IMG/VR virus record: IMGVR_UViG_3300023174_000075
Location: 1-64,000 of that record
Direction: 5' to 3' (one strand)
DNA length: 64,000 bases
From: a virus
Positions 42,155-50,170 of this stretch are shown here, one piece after another. The translations under genes and the position numbers were made by a program. The notes below the pieces were generated by a model. The model did no database searches. It was not told the origin of the DNA and saw only the letters and a list, made by a program, of their open reading frames with translations. Position 1 is the stretch's first letter. The number at the start of each line of letters is the position of its first letter.

Positions 42155-42703
42155 TTATGCTTCTGCTGGTGGTGTTTCTTCTTCTGTTGGAGGTGCTGCT
42201 CCTGCCTCTGGTGCTGTTGTTTCAGGACCAGCTGATGCTAATTCAGGGCCTAATTCAGCTCCTGATGCTGCTGGGGATTCAGCTGGTGGTGTTTCTGCTC
42301 CTCCACTTTCCATACCTTCTTTAGGTGCATAATTTAATTCTAATAAATCAGCTATACCTTGTGAAGCACGCTCCAATTCACCTATATTAATTGGGTTGTA
42401 TCTTTTACCTGCTACTTTTACTTGAAAATTATCTCTACCTAGATATTTAATACTAAAATCTTGTCCGTTGATTAAATCAACTTTAAATGTTGTTGGTTTA
42501 GGGGCAACAATATTAATACCATTAACGTAACGACCAAAAGCGGGAGACATTAATTCTTCCATTATCTTTTTTAGTCCAGGAAAGCGATACACCATGTACA
42601 TCGCCTTCTCTGCTTTTCGCTGTTGTTCTTCTTGCTCTTTAAGAGCTTTTTTAACAGCTACCTTAATGTATTTTTCTAGTAATAATTGTTTATTCATTAT
42701 CAT
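42155..42703 (-). CDS. Cargo-like protein with Pro/Ala/Glu tail
   Basis: A 182-residue protein. From the second Met it reads MNKQLLLEKYIKVAVKKALK, with an early LLE site. A beta domain at about 55-120 (FKVDLINGQDFSIKYLGRDN) is followed by an acidic Pro/Ala/Glu-rich tail of about 45 residues (PAESPAASGAELGPELASAG). It overlaps the next gene upstream by 14 bases (8 from the second Met). Function unknown; the plan resembles the neighbouring tagged proteins. Confidence 0.5.
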   Translation of the reverse strand: MIMNKQLLLEKYIKVAVKKALKEQEEQQRKAEKAMYMVYRFPGLKKIMEELMSPAFGRYVNGINIVAPKPTTFKVDLINGQDFSIKYLGRDNFQVKVAGKRYNPINIGELERASQGIADLLELNYAPKEGMESGGAETPPAESPAASGAELGPELASAGPETTAPEAGAAPPTEEETPPAEA

Positions 42704-43322
42704 TTAATTCATGGAATCCTTGTGCAGCTTGATCGATATAGTTTTCAGCATTTGTTATGTGGTCTTGAATCCATCCTGGTATATCACGCTCCATCATTCC
42801 TAATTTATTCATTAGTTGAGCAGCAGATTTAATAATTGATTTTAAACTAGCTTGAGCCATTGCTACCTCATGATCATCACCTTCTTTAATATTTTTAGCT
42901 ATTGCTTTACGGCGATTAGCTAGATATTTATCTGTTTTATCTACCTTACCATCATTATTAATGTCTTTGTCTTCTTTTCCTACTGGGTCTAATTTTTCAG
43001 ACATTGTTTTATTAATAAAATCATCAGAAACAGCAAATACTTGTACTATACCATTTTCTAAATCTGTTACTTCAATATCTTCAAGATCATATTCTGCTTG
43101 TAATTCTTCAGCAACTTGGTTACCTATTGCTAAAGCTTTTCTAGCTCCTTCTTCTCTTTGTTGACCAGAAGCTGTTTTTGAACCTAACGCTACTAAAGCA
43201 CCTCCTGCTCCTACTGGGTATTTAATTTTTACAATTAAAAAATTAGGGTGATTAGGGTCTTTAGACATTTTAGGTTTAAAGTACTCTGTAGCTTCTGCTA
43301 GTAATTCAGCTAACTTTATCAT
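42690..43322 (-). CDS. Tagged cargo protein with calcium-loop motif
   Basis: A 210-residue protein with a textbook tag: MIKLAELLAEATEYFKPKMS, AE|A at residues 10/11. The middle is an alpha/beta domain (IVKIKYPVGAGGALVALGSK; VAEELQAEYDLEDIEVTD). At residues 120-131 DINNDGKVDKTD is an EF-hand/dockerin-type calcium-binding loop (D120, N122, D124, D128, D131 as likely ligands). The rest is helical (SLKSIIKSAAQLMNKLGMME; DIPGWIQDHITNAENYIDQA). It overlaps its neighbours by 4 and 14 bases. Packaging and calcium binding are inferred. Confidence 0.6.
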   Translation of the reverse strand: MIKLAELLAEATEYFKPKMSKDPNHPNFLIVKIKYPVGAGGALVALGSKTASGQQREEGARKALAIGNQVAEELQAEYDLEDIEVTDLENGIVQVFAVSDDFINKTMSEKLDPVGKEDKDINNDGKVDKTDKYLANRRKAIAKNIKEGDDHEVAMAQASLKSIIKSAAQLMNKLGMMERDIPGWIQDHITNAENYIDQAAQGFHELNDNE

Positions 43323-43699
43323 TTTAAAAAGCGTAATTTATATATTGTAGAATTAATTAAAGCAACAATCTCATCAATTTGATTTTGGATGTATGTATCT
43401 TGTGGAAGTACTTGTCTGCTTTTTTCAACGTACATACAAAGTGTTTCAAAATATGAAATTACACCTTCGCAATTTTGAAATTCTTGTAATGCTATATTAC
43501 CATATCCACTAATTATACCATATTTTCCTTGGTATGATTCTACAATACCATCAGTTATACCTACGATTTCGTCATAATATACATTTAGTGCTGAGTGTGC
43601 AGCAAATGAATCTGTTTGAAGATGAAATACATGTGATTGTGTGCGTGATGCAAACAAGGTTGATATGAATTGTCCTACGATTGGGTTATTATTTTCCAT
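43319..43699 (-). CDS. Helical (ferritin-like-type) small protein
   Basis: A 126-residue protein, MENNNPIVGQFISTLFASRT, rich in long helices with regularly placed His/Glu/Tyr: QSHVFHLQTDSFAAHSALNV, YYDEIVGITDGIVESYQGKY and ISYFETLCMYVEKSRQVLPQ. The helix pattern and the H-x-Y/D-E spacing look like a four-helix bundle of the ferritin/Dps type, which some T4-like phages carry. No targeting tag at the N-terminus. The fold is a guess from pattern. Confidence 0.45.
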   Translation of the reverse strand: MENNNPIVGQFISTLFASRTQSHVFHLQTDSFAAHSALNVYYDEIVGITDGIVESYQGKYGIISGYGNIALQEFQNCEGVISYFETLCMYVEKSRQVLPQDTYIQNQIDEIVALINSTIYKLRFLK

Positions 43700-43701
43700 T
43701 A

Positions 43702-44241
43702 TTATTTTTTTACTACTTTTTTAAGAATAGCACCAGCTACTTTCTTACCAGCTTCTTCTGAACCATATTGTTTAGCTGCTTTCTTAGCAATTTTTTCAAA
43801 TCCTTTACCTGGTTTGCCAATATCAGTACCTTTTTTAAAACGAGATTCATCTACTATTTTTTCTTGTCCAGCTTCAGGAACAAGACCCATCATTTCTTTA
43901 ATCTTATTCTTTTCAGCTGAGATTTTATCTTCAAGTGCTTTGATTTGTTCGTCAATACTTGCTTCTAATGCAACACCACCTGCTTTAATTTTATCTAATT
44001 CTTTAGCAAATTTAGCTAAATTAGCAAATTCAACTTCAGTTGATGTTGTTTTTTCAGCAAATTTAGCAGCCATTAATTCATCTTTCATTGTTTTCAATGC
44101 AGCTAACTCTTTTTTAAGATCAACTAACTTACCAGAGCTTTTTGGAAGACCTGCTTCTTTTTTCTTTGGTTCTTTATCTTTTGTTTCTTTTGCTTCGTTT
44201 ATTAAACTGCGTACGAATAGACGTAATGCGAAATTGTTCAT
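43702..44241 (-). CDS. Tagged coiled-coil, Lys-rich protein
   Basis: A 179-residue protein, MNNFALRLFVRSLINEAKET, with INE|A at residues 16/17. Long Lys/Glu-rich helices form a likely coiled coil (LVDLKKELAALKTMKDELMA; SIDEQIKALEDKISAEKNKI). The basic end GSEEAGKKVAGAILKKVVKK suggests DNA contact. This is the plan of T4 internal proteins: tag, cut, basic helical body. The gene is preceded by a junction motif. Confidence 0.55.
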   Translation of the reverse strand: MNNFALRLFVRSLINEAKETKDKEPKKKEAGLPKSSGKLVDLKKELAALKTMKDELMAAKFAEKTTSTEVEFANLAKFAKELDKIKAGGVALEASIDEQIKALEDKISAEKNKIKEMMGLVPEAGQEKIVDESRFKKGTDIGKPGKGFEKIAKKAAKQYGSEEAGKKVAGAILKKVVKK

Positions 44242-44261
44242 TATTTTTTATGTTTATATGT

Positions 44262-44269
44262 ATAAATAT
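44262..44269 (-). promoter_or_regulatory. ATATTTAT junction motif
   Basis: The coding strand reads AATATTTATACATATAAAC, overlapping the end of the 872-residue gene's stop and 20 bases before the 179-residue gene. Confidence 0.42.
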
Positions 44270-46887
44270 TATTGATTTCTGGTTTCATTAACGTGTTGTC
44301 TTATTAATTCACGTACTTCATCTAAATGACGTGGATTAGTAGCAACGTATTCACGTACTAAGTAATTACGTATTTCAGCTAAGTTACGACGTTGTAGTGC
44401 CTGCATTAATTCAGCTGGTGAATTTAATGTTACCGCTGTACCATCTGGTAATAATATATAATTTCTATTACCTGGTTGGATGTTTATAGATGCTATTATT
44501 TGTTGGTTTGCTAAACGAATAATATATATTTTGCTAGGGCCAACACTGATAACTCGACCTACACTACCAGCACCACCTAATTGATTATTACGACGTGCAG
44601 CACCTCTGTCACCATTTGGAGCAACACGTGTTGCATTATCTACATTTAATCGTCTATAATCAGCACGTGGTAAACGCATAAAAGCATTAGTTAATCCCGC
44701 GTCATCTATTACTTCAGCTACACCTATATCACCACCTCCTACGGCTGCTGGAGCTGCGGCACGTGGAGCATTAGCTACACCTGCTGGTCTACCTCTTCTA
44801 CCGGTTGTTGCTGTAGCTGCTATTGGTGTAGCGTCATCTGGTGTAGCGCCTGTTAATTGACGAGCCATAGCTCCAGGTATGTTTGCTTTAACTAATTTAC
44901 CTGTATCTGATAATTTAAATGATTCTCTTGGATTAGCTTTATTAATCAAATAAAAACCATTTGCTCCTACTGCTGGGGTAAAGCGATCTGTTGGTGAGAA
45001 TGGAGGTTGTGCTCTAAACCATGCTTTTTTACCTTCAGTATTACTCCAAGAACTTCTCCAAGCTCTCATTAATGGATCACTTTCATATACTTTATTCTCA
45101 TTTCTCATCCAGTTGAAATAAGCTCTAAATTCTGCTTCATCCATATTACTACTAGAAGTTCCTTCTCTCCAATTACCATTAGTTCCAAAAATATAATTAG
45201 TTCCAAAAGGTGAAAAATATAAATTTTTATCTTTTATAAAGATAGATCTATCACTTTGTCCATCTGGGACTAATATAATATGATCTGAATTATTTCTAGT
45301 TGCTGTTCTCTTACTATATGGGGTGGCATTAATTATAGATATAAATGCTTCTTTATCTAATGTTGGTGGAAGATCATCTCTACTATCAAATGCCGTTTTA
45401 ACAGCATTCATTGCTGAATCTTGGAATGATGTATTATCTTTTTCAGCAGCAAATACTGATTGTACATCTTCATCATTAAATGGTATTTTAGTTATTTTAC
45501 CATCTTCAACTTTATATGACGCAAATGAATTTGAATCAACTATAATTTCTTTACCATCTACATCTTTAACTACAATAGCAGAATTTTCATCTGTTTTAGC
45601 TTTTTCAATAACTGTATCTAATAATTTTCTATCAATAACACCATCAGTAGCTAATTTTATCATTATATTGAATGGTATCTTATCTAATTCTGGGTAATCA
45701 AGTAAATATTTTGATGTACGTTGGTTTAGTTTAATGGTTGGATAATCGTCTTCCGCTGTATATACTCCTACATTAACTGTGTCTCCAAATCTTAATTTAA
45801 CTATAGCTTTACCATCTTTAGTAACATACATTCTATCAGTAGATGGTATATTCCATTTCTTCAATATTGTTAATAATTTCTTAACATCAAATGGAAAGAT
45901 ATCTAATGGAAGATATTTTAAGTCGATTGCTGACTGGATATTAGCTGTTATTGATTTTCTATCTTGATTACTAAATTTATCTAAATTAGCTAATAAAAAA
46001 GTATTATCAATAATACCAGGAGTAACAGCAATAAATTCAGCTATTTGGGGATATTGTGGTAAATATTTTTCAACAAATTCTTTATTTTCTATGTCACTAA
46101 ATAATTTACTACTTTTTCTAACAACTAAATATTGTTTTTTAGTATTGAATGGCATTTTTACCCATTCTCTAATACTAACAGCATCTCTCTTATATTTTTG
46201 ATTTACTTTTTCTTGATTAGATAACGGAATGTAACGTAATATACTCCTAATATTAGGAACATCATTTAACCAAGGTACTTCAGATGATAATCTACTAAAA
46301 GGCATTGGGGATGATTCGTATGGGCTATTATGTCTATTTGTATAGACGTATTTTCTATTTTCATCCTCTACATCTCTAACTTGTACAGCAACAAAACTCA
46401 ATTTATCACTATCTGATATATTGGTATTTTTAATTAAATAAAATGTTGGGTAACCTTTAGAAGCATCATAACGATAATTACCAAATGATCCCCTAGTGAT
46501 ACACCATTTTTCACCACTACCATAATTTACACAGTTACCTTCTTTAGAACCATTCCATACAGTAATACCATTATCTTGATATACTACATCTGGTGTTTGA
46601 TCTTCTTCATCATCTGATGCTTCAGCTCCTGCTGATGATGTAACCAATTTTATTAGTTTAGATAAAGACCATTTACGTAAATCTTTTTCCTGTATTTTAG
46701 GTGAATTTTTTATAGCATCAAAACGTTCAATATATTTTTTTAATGTATCATCACTAATATTAATATTTAAATCGTCAGCTTCTTCTCTAAATTGAGCCAT
46801 TAAACGTTTTATTTCACCTTCAGAATATTCATTCAGTGGAAAAATATTGTGTACTACATGTAATATGAATTTATCTATTGCTCTCAT
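44269..46887 (-). CDS. Large multidomain accessory protein with YGxGxxWCI motif
   Basis: An 872-residue protein, the largest accessory product here. It starts MRAIDKFILHVVHNIFPLNE, an amphipathic helix with LNE|Y at 20/21. Residues 122-132 hold YGSGEKWCITR with an upstream GNCV, and a beta core follows (GYPTFYLIKNTN; KLSFVAVQVRDVE). This combination recurs in several large phage proteins, but its activity is unknown to me; the Cys and Trp suggest a catalytic or ligand site. The middle is helical with repeated Phe/Leu/Asp segments. The C-terminal third is Ala/Arg/Gly-rich (RRGRPAGVANAPRAAAPAA) and ends in a beta plus helical domain (IIRLANQQIIASINIQPGNR). Tight 4-base overlap with the peptidase gene upstream. 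Confidence 0.55.
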   Translation of the reverse strand: MRAIDKFILHVVHNIFPLNEYSEGEIKRLMAQFREEADDLNINISDDTLKKYIERFDAIKNSPKIQEKDLRKWSLSKLIKLVTSSAGAEASDDEEDQTPDVVYQDNGITVWNGSKEGNCVNYGSGEKWCITRGSFGNYRYDASKGYPTFYLIKNTNISDSDKLSFVAVQVRDVEDENRKYVYTNRHNSPYESSPMPFSRLSSEVPWLNDVPNIRSILRYIPLSNQEKVNQKYKRDAVSIREWVKMPFNTKKQYLVVRKSSKLFSDIENKEFVEKYLPQYPQIAEFIAVTPGIIDNTFLLANLDKFSNQDRKSITANIQSAIDLKYLPLDIFPFDVKKLLTILKKWNIPSTDRMYVTKDGKAIVKLRFGDTVNVGVYTAEDDYPTIKLNQRTSKYLLDYPELDKIPFNIMIKLATDGVIDRKLLDTVIEKAKTDENSAIVVKDVDGKEIIVDSNSFASYKVEDGKITKIPFNDEDVQSVFAAEKDNTSFQDSAMNAVKTAFDSRDDLPPTLDKEAFISIINATPYSKRTATRNNSDHIILVPDGQSDRSIFIKDKNLYFSPFGTNYIFGTNGNWREGTSSSNMDEAEFRAYFNWMRNENKVYESDPLMRAWRSSWSNTEGKKAWFRAQPPFSPTDRFTPAVGANGFYLINKANPRESFKLSDTGKLVKANIPGAMARQLTGATPDDATPIAATATTGRRGRPAGVANAPRAAAPAAVGGGDIGVAEVIDDAGLTNAFMRLPRADYRRLNVDNATRVAPNGDRGAARRNNQLGGAGSVGRVISVGPSKIYIIRLANQQIIASINIQPGNRNYILLPDGTAVTLNSPAELMQALQRRNLAEIRNYLVREYVATNPRHLDEVRELIRQHVNETRNQ

Positions 46888-47537
46888 TGTATTGGAGGTA
46901 AATTTAGTGCTTTTAATCTAGTAGACCACACATTTAATATGTCTTGTCTTTCTTGTGGGTCTAATCCTACTTTATCAAAATAATCGTTAATTACTTTTTT
47001 AAATGGTGTACGTGTTTTTTTAGCTTTTATATATAAGCCTTGTAACATAGCATCCACTTCTCTTTCTAATTTAAAATACTCAGCTCTTGGTAATTTTCCT
47101 TTATTAATTTGTTTACGTATTTTTATATCATCCGCCATTTCCTTAGAAGGGATAACATTAATACCTTCTTGTGTAAAATGTTCTAATTCATGTCTAATAA
47201 CATCCGTTAAATCATGATATATTGTTTCCCACATTTGTGGTAAATCTCTTGGATCTACCTGAAATCTAATTTCAAGATATGGAGGATCTAGTTTTTGATT
47301 AACGCCACCATCTACAGCATATGTACCTTCTTCAGTTTCTTCAACTCTTAATATAGCATTTAATTCAAATTCAAATGGACGACCTTTAGCATCAGTTAAA
47401 TCATAGTCTTCCTCAAATTCTAAATCACCTTGTTCGTCCATATATTGATCTTTCCATTCTCTCATAATGTCAGTGACTATGTTTCTAGTTATAGAATCAT
47501 AAGCACCTTCTTTCAATATATTAATTAATTTAATCAT
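46884..47537 (-). CDS. Tagged zinc metallopeptidase-like protein
   Basis: From the ATG at 47537 the product is 217 residues, MIKLINILKEGAYDSITRNI, with KE|G at residues 10/11. The active-site motif HELEH (116-120, in VIRHELEHFTQEG) is the gluzincin-type HExxH zinc site, with a possible third ligand Glu in REVDAMLQGL downstream. An upstream ATG at 47594 would overlap the neighbouring gene by 56 bases and hide the tag, so the MIKL start is better. A packaged protease that acts on entry is a reasonable inference; the substrate is unknown. Confidence 0.65.
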   Translation of the reverse strand: MIKLINILKEGAYDSITRNIVTDIMREWKDQYMDEQGDLEFEEDYDLTDAKGRPFEFELNAILRVEETEEGTYAVDGGVNQKLDPPYLEIRFQVDPRDLPQMWETIYHDLTDVIRHELEHFTQEGINVIPSKEMADDIKIRKQINKGKLPRAEYFKLEREVDAMLQGLYIKAKKTRTPFKKVINDYFDKVGLDPQERQDILNVWSTRLKALNLPPIQ

Positions 47538-47538
47538 A

Positions 47539-48270
47539 TTACCATTTTCTACAAGACCAATAATTTGCTTTCCAACGTGGTCCTGGATTATCACAGTGAT
47601 GTCTTTTGCGGTATGCGCTGCGGCGTTTTGGATTTTTAGCTTTAATTACCATGCGTTTGCCTTTTGCTGACTTTCCGCCAAATCCAAAATTAACCTTTAC
47701 AACTTTACCTTTGTTATTTTTAACGTATACTTTAAATTTTTTAATGTCGCCTTGCATTGGTTTGCCCAATTGTACTTTACGACCATGATATTCAGCTTCT
47801 GTTACACAGTTACATGATGCTTCGGTTAAGAATGTTTTATATTCTTTCATAAATCTAATGAAGTCTTTTACCTCATACAAGTCATTTTCATTAACGTCAT
47901 ATTCATCTATTTGATTGCTATTATCATGTCCACATTTATGACAAGTGTAAGGATCGGTTCCACCATTATCTAATTTCCACTCCCAACCACAGTTTTCGCA
48001 TGTAATTGTTTGATCTTCACCAATAAAAAATGCTTCATTAATTTCACTATCTAAATGACGAATAATACCTGATTTTAAATCGGCTTGAAAGTTACCTTTA
48101 TACTCTGCTGGTTCATCACTGTTGATATATTTTATTGTTACCTCACCTGGATATTGTAAATAGTTTATATCAATAGTTTGAAATTGATTTCCGTCTCTAT
48201 CTACATAATAATCTACTTCATTTTCATTAATGATTTCTAAAATAAGTTGTTTTAATTCTGTAAGTTTCAT
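47539..48270 (-). CDS. Zinc-ribbon protein with basic aromatic C-terminal module
   Basis: A 243-residue protein, MKLTELKQLILEIINENEVD, with a cargo-like helical start. A zinc ribbon has C91-x2-C94 and C110-x2-C113 in TCENCGWEWK and YTCHKCGHDN. The C-terminal 80 residues are strongly basic: KKFKVYVKNNKGKVVKVNFG, KNPKRRSAYRKRHHCDNPGP, then WKANYWSCRKW. The last block is recognisable as a small module found at the end of several phage proteins, without known role. Basic, Cys-rich and probably DNA-associated. A second TE|A-type site lies inside (LTE|ASCNC). Confidence 0.55.
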   Translation of the reverse strand: MKLTELKQLILEIINENEVDYYVDRDGNQFQTIDINYLQYPGEVTIKYINSDEPAEYKGNFQADLKSGIIRHLDSEINEAFFIGEDQTITCENCGWEWKLDNGGTDPYTCHKCGHDNSNQIDEYDVNENDLYEVKDFIRFMKEYKTFLTEASCNCVTEAEYHGRKVQLGKPMQGDIKKFKVYVKNNKGKVVKVNFGFGGKSAKGKRMVIKAKNPKRRSAYRKRHHCDNPGPRWKANYWSCRKW

Positions 48271-48273
48271 AAT

Positions 48274-48678
48274 TTATTTATTAAGACGTACTTTTGCTTT
48301 TTTTGTGTTTGGTACAAATTGTTTTTTAGCTGCTGCTTTTTTCTTTGATGTAGCAGCACGTTCAGCTTTAGTTAAACTATTAGCTTTAGCACGAGGTAAA
48401 CAACGAGTTGTTTTATTACCTTTTTTCATTGTACCACAAGGACCAGTTATATTACCTGCTGTATCAATACGAACCCAATCTTCTTTTTTAAACCAATCAC
48501 GTAATGATTCATCTATTTTTTCTTTCATTAATCCTTTACATACTTTAACAGCACGACCAGAAAGGTAAGCTGATGGTTTTTCTCCAGCAGCTCTACGACG
48601 ATTATAATAAGCTTTACCTTTAGGGCATAGCTTTTTTTCTGCTAATATATCGCTTAATATTTCGGTTAGTTTAATCAC
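48274..48678 (-). CDS. Tagged, very basic small protein (DUF5872-like)
   Basis: A 134-residue protein, MIKLTEILSDILAEKKLCPK, with a MIKL start and LAE|K at 14/15. Two segments are distinctive: KAYYNRRRAAGEKPSAYLSG with flanking Cys, and WVRIDTAGNITGPCGTMKKG followed by TTRCLPRAKANSLTKAERAA. I associate these with the DUF5872 type, with moderate certainty. More than a quarter of residues are Lys/Arg. The charge and tag fit a protein packed with DNA inside the head, like T4 internal proteins. Confidence 0.6.
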   Translation of the reverse strand: MIKLTEILSDILAEKKLCPKGKAYYNRRRAAGEKPSAYLSGRAVKVCKGLMKEKIDESLRDWFKKEDWVRIDTAGNITGPCGTMKKGNKTTRCLPRAKANSLTKAERAATSKKKAAAKKQFVPNTKKAKVRLNK

Positions 48679-49295
48679 TTTATAATTTCTTTAATATCAT
48701 AATAAAAAGAATCTGTATCTTCTGACACCCATCTATCTGCTACTGATTCTACAGCTAGTAGTTCTGTATCTACTTTTATAGTTTTAGGATCAACTGGAAA
48801 ATCTTTAGTTATCCAATTTGAATCTTTCCAAAATATTCTATTATTTGGCATACACATTAGATATCCATCATCCGCTGCTAATACATGTCCACATTTATAG
48901 TCAGTAGGTTCGTCTGAGTATGGGTTATTTTGCCAGTCTATCGTAAATAAATATGTAGCCCAAACATATGTTTTATCTCTTAATATAACCTTACATTTCT
49001 TTTCTTTTAAATAACTATAAGTTATTATTGTCGCGTCATTATCAAAACAATCCCATAATTGCTTATAATAAAATGGTAAGTCTTTTTTAGGTTCTTGTAA
49101 GTAAATTTCAGATAGTGGTACTCTAGATCTTAACATCCCATAATCAGTCATGATATGAAATGTAAGTATTTTGCCCATTATTGATTGTATACCAAAAGCA
49201 TAAGCGTTATGATACTTATTAGAGTCTTTAGGATTTTTAGTAAAATACGATTCTTTTATAAGACATTTAAAATATGGTATGTTTTCATTTAACAT
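48675..49295 (-). CDS. Protein of unknown function in the accessory run
   Basis: A 206-residue protein, MLNENIPYFKCLIKESYFTK, with a possible IKE|S site at 14-16 that may be chance. It is rich in aromatic residues and Cys (YFKCLI; WDCFDN; DYKCGHVLAADDGYLMCMPN). No zinc pattern is convincing. It overlaps the DUF5872-like gene by 4 bases and is followed by a MIKL gene. No family recognised. Confidence 0.45.
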   Translation of the reverse strand: MLNENIPYFKCLIKESYFTKNPKDSNKYHNAYAFGIQSIMGKILTFHIMTDYGMLRSRVPLSEIYLQEPKKDLPFYYKQLWDCFDNDATIITYSYLKEKKCKVILRDKTYVWATYLFTIDWQNNPYSDEPTDYKCGHVLAADDGYLMCMPNNRIFWKDSNWITKDFPVDPKTIKVDTELLAVESVADRWVSEDTDSFYYDIKEIIK

Positions 49296-49296
49296 A

Positions 49297-49638
49297 TTAT
49301 TTTTTTCTTATTAGTAGTTCGCCTAATACTTCCATACGACCCACCTCTCGTTGAAACTCGACTGGAGTCATACTTAATGATATACTCTTTAATGTTTTTT
49401 CAAACTCCTTTTTAGCTTCTTCAACATCGAACTTACCCTCCATTGCTTTCTCATAGTAAGATGCTTTCACTTTAAAGTGATGCCAAGTCAATAATGCCAG
49501 ACCACCTTTCTCTTCAGCTGTGGAAGCTATCTTGGCTGCTCCAGCACCACGGGTGTCAGCAAACTCTTCGAACGCTTTTTCCTCTTGGGACACCTTCTTG
49601 TCGTCAGCTTCCTTTAGTATGTGAGTAAGTTTAATCAT
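49297..49638 (-). CDS. Tagged small helical cargo protein
   Basis: A 113-residue protein, MIKLTHILKEADDKKVSQEE, with KE|A exactly at residues 10/11. The remainder is helical and charged (KAFEEFADTRGAGAAKIAST; KKEFEKTLKSISLSMTPVEF). Codons use more C and G at third positions than most genes here, hinting at a different origin for this part of the run. No known motif. Packaging is inferred from the tag. Confidence 0.6.
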   Translation of the reverse strand: MIKLTHILKEADDKKVSQEEKAFEEFADTRGAGAAKIASTAEEKGGLALLTWHHFKVKASYYEKAMEGKFDVEEAKKEFEKTLKSISLSMTPVEFQREVGRMEVLGELLIRKK

Positions 49639-49639
49639 T

Positions 49640-49942
49640 TTAGTATAGTACTGTGTTGCATAAGTTAGACACGGTTAAGTTAGCTATAAGCGATATAAAG
49701 AACATAGCCCAAGTTTGATTGATCTGTGGGACAGTCTTATTGTTATCAATATTGCCAATACCCTTTGGAGCAGTCTTAAAGCCAACAGTGCCATATGTTA
49801 ATGCAGTCCCAATAAAAGCATTCAAAAAGCTAAGTGGTGTAAACAAGAGGCTGTGACCATAGTCCAACAACTCAGAGGAAATAATTACTTGTGGTAATCC
49901 AACCATGAATGCTAATGATAAAAAAATTTTTACTACCTTCAT
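49640..49942 (-). CDS. Small membrane protein
   Basis: A 100-residue protein with two to three hydrophobic segments (VKIFLSLAFMVGLPQVIISS; LLFTPLSFLNAFIGTALTYG; TWAMFFISLIANLTVSNLCN). It overlaps the 76-residue membrane gene by 4 bases. The pair could be holin-related, but no signature proves it. It sits inside a run of tagged genes without having a tag. Confidence 0.5.
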   Translation of the reverse strand: MKVVKIFLSLAFMVGLPQVIISSELLDYGHSLLFTPLSFLNAFIGTALTYGTVGFKTAPKGIGNIDNNKTVPQINQTWAMFFISLIANLTVSNLCNTVLY

Positions 49943-50169
49943 AAATGTGATATTAAAACAGGCACACTGCCTGCTATTGTGTATAAAAAATCGTTTATGT
50001 CCGGTGTACCCTTTTTAGAGTAGTGATCGTATACTTCTTTAGCTACACCCACTACTGCTGTTACTATGAAGGCATATAGCCATGGCATAACTAATATAGC
50101 GACCCCCGATATTAGAGCTCCATATATAAAATGGTTAGCTTTGTCCAGTGGTACTATTGGTAGTTTCAT
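49939..50169 (-). CDS. Small membrane protein (YfiM/DUF2279-like)
   Basis: A 76-residue protein, MKLPIVPLDKANHFIYGALI, with DKANHFIYGA, two hydrophobic segments and GVAKEVYDHYSKKGTPDIND. This D-K-x-x-H...G-x-x-K-E-x-x-D plan is typical of YfiM/DUF2279-like small envelope proteins common in phages of Gram-negative hosts. A lysis-related role is often assumed for them but not shown here. Overlaps the next membrane gene by 4 bases. Confidence 0.5.
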   Translation of the reverse strand: MKLPIVPLDKANHFIYGALISGVAILVMPWLYAFIVTAVVGVAKEVYDHYSKKGTPDINDFLYTIAGSVPVLISHL

Positions 50170-50170
50170 G

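Noticed and set aside
43670-44275. 201-codon open frame on the plus strand
   Set aside because: It mirrors the Lys/Glu/Ala-rich 179-residue gene on the minus strand; the translation is Ser/Phe/Leu-rich without any protein-like pattern.
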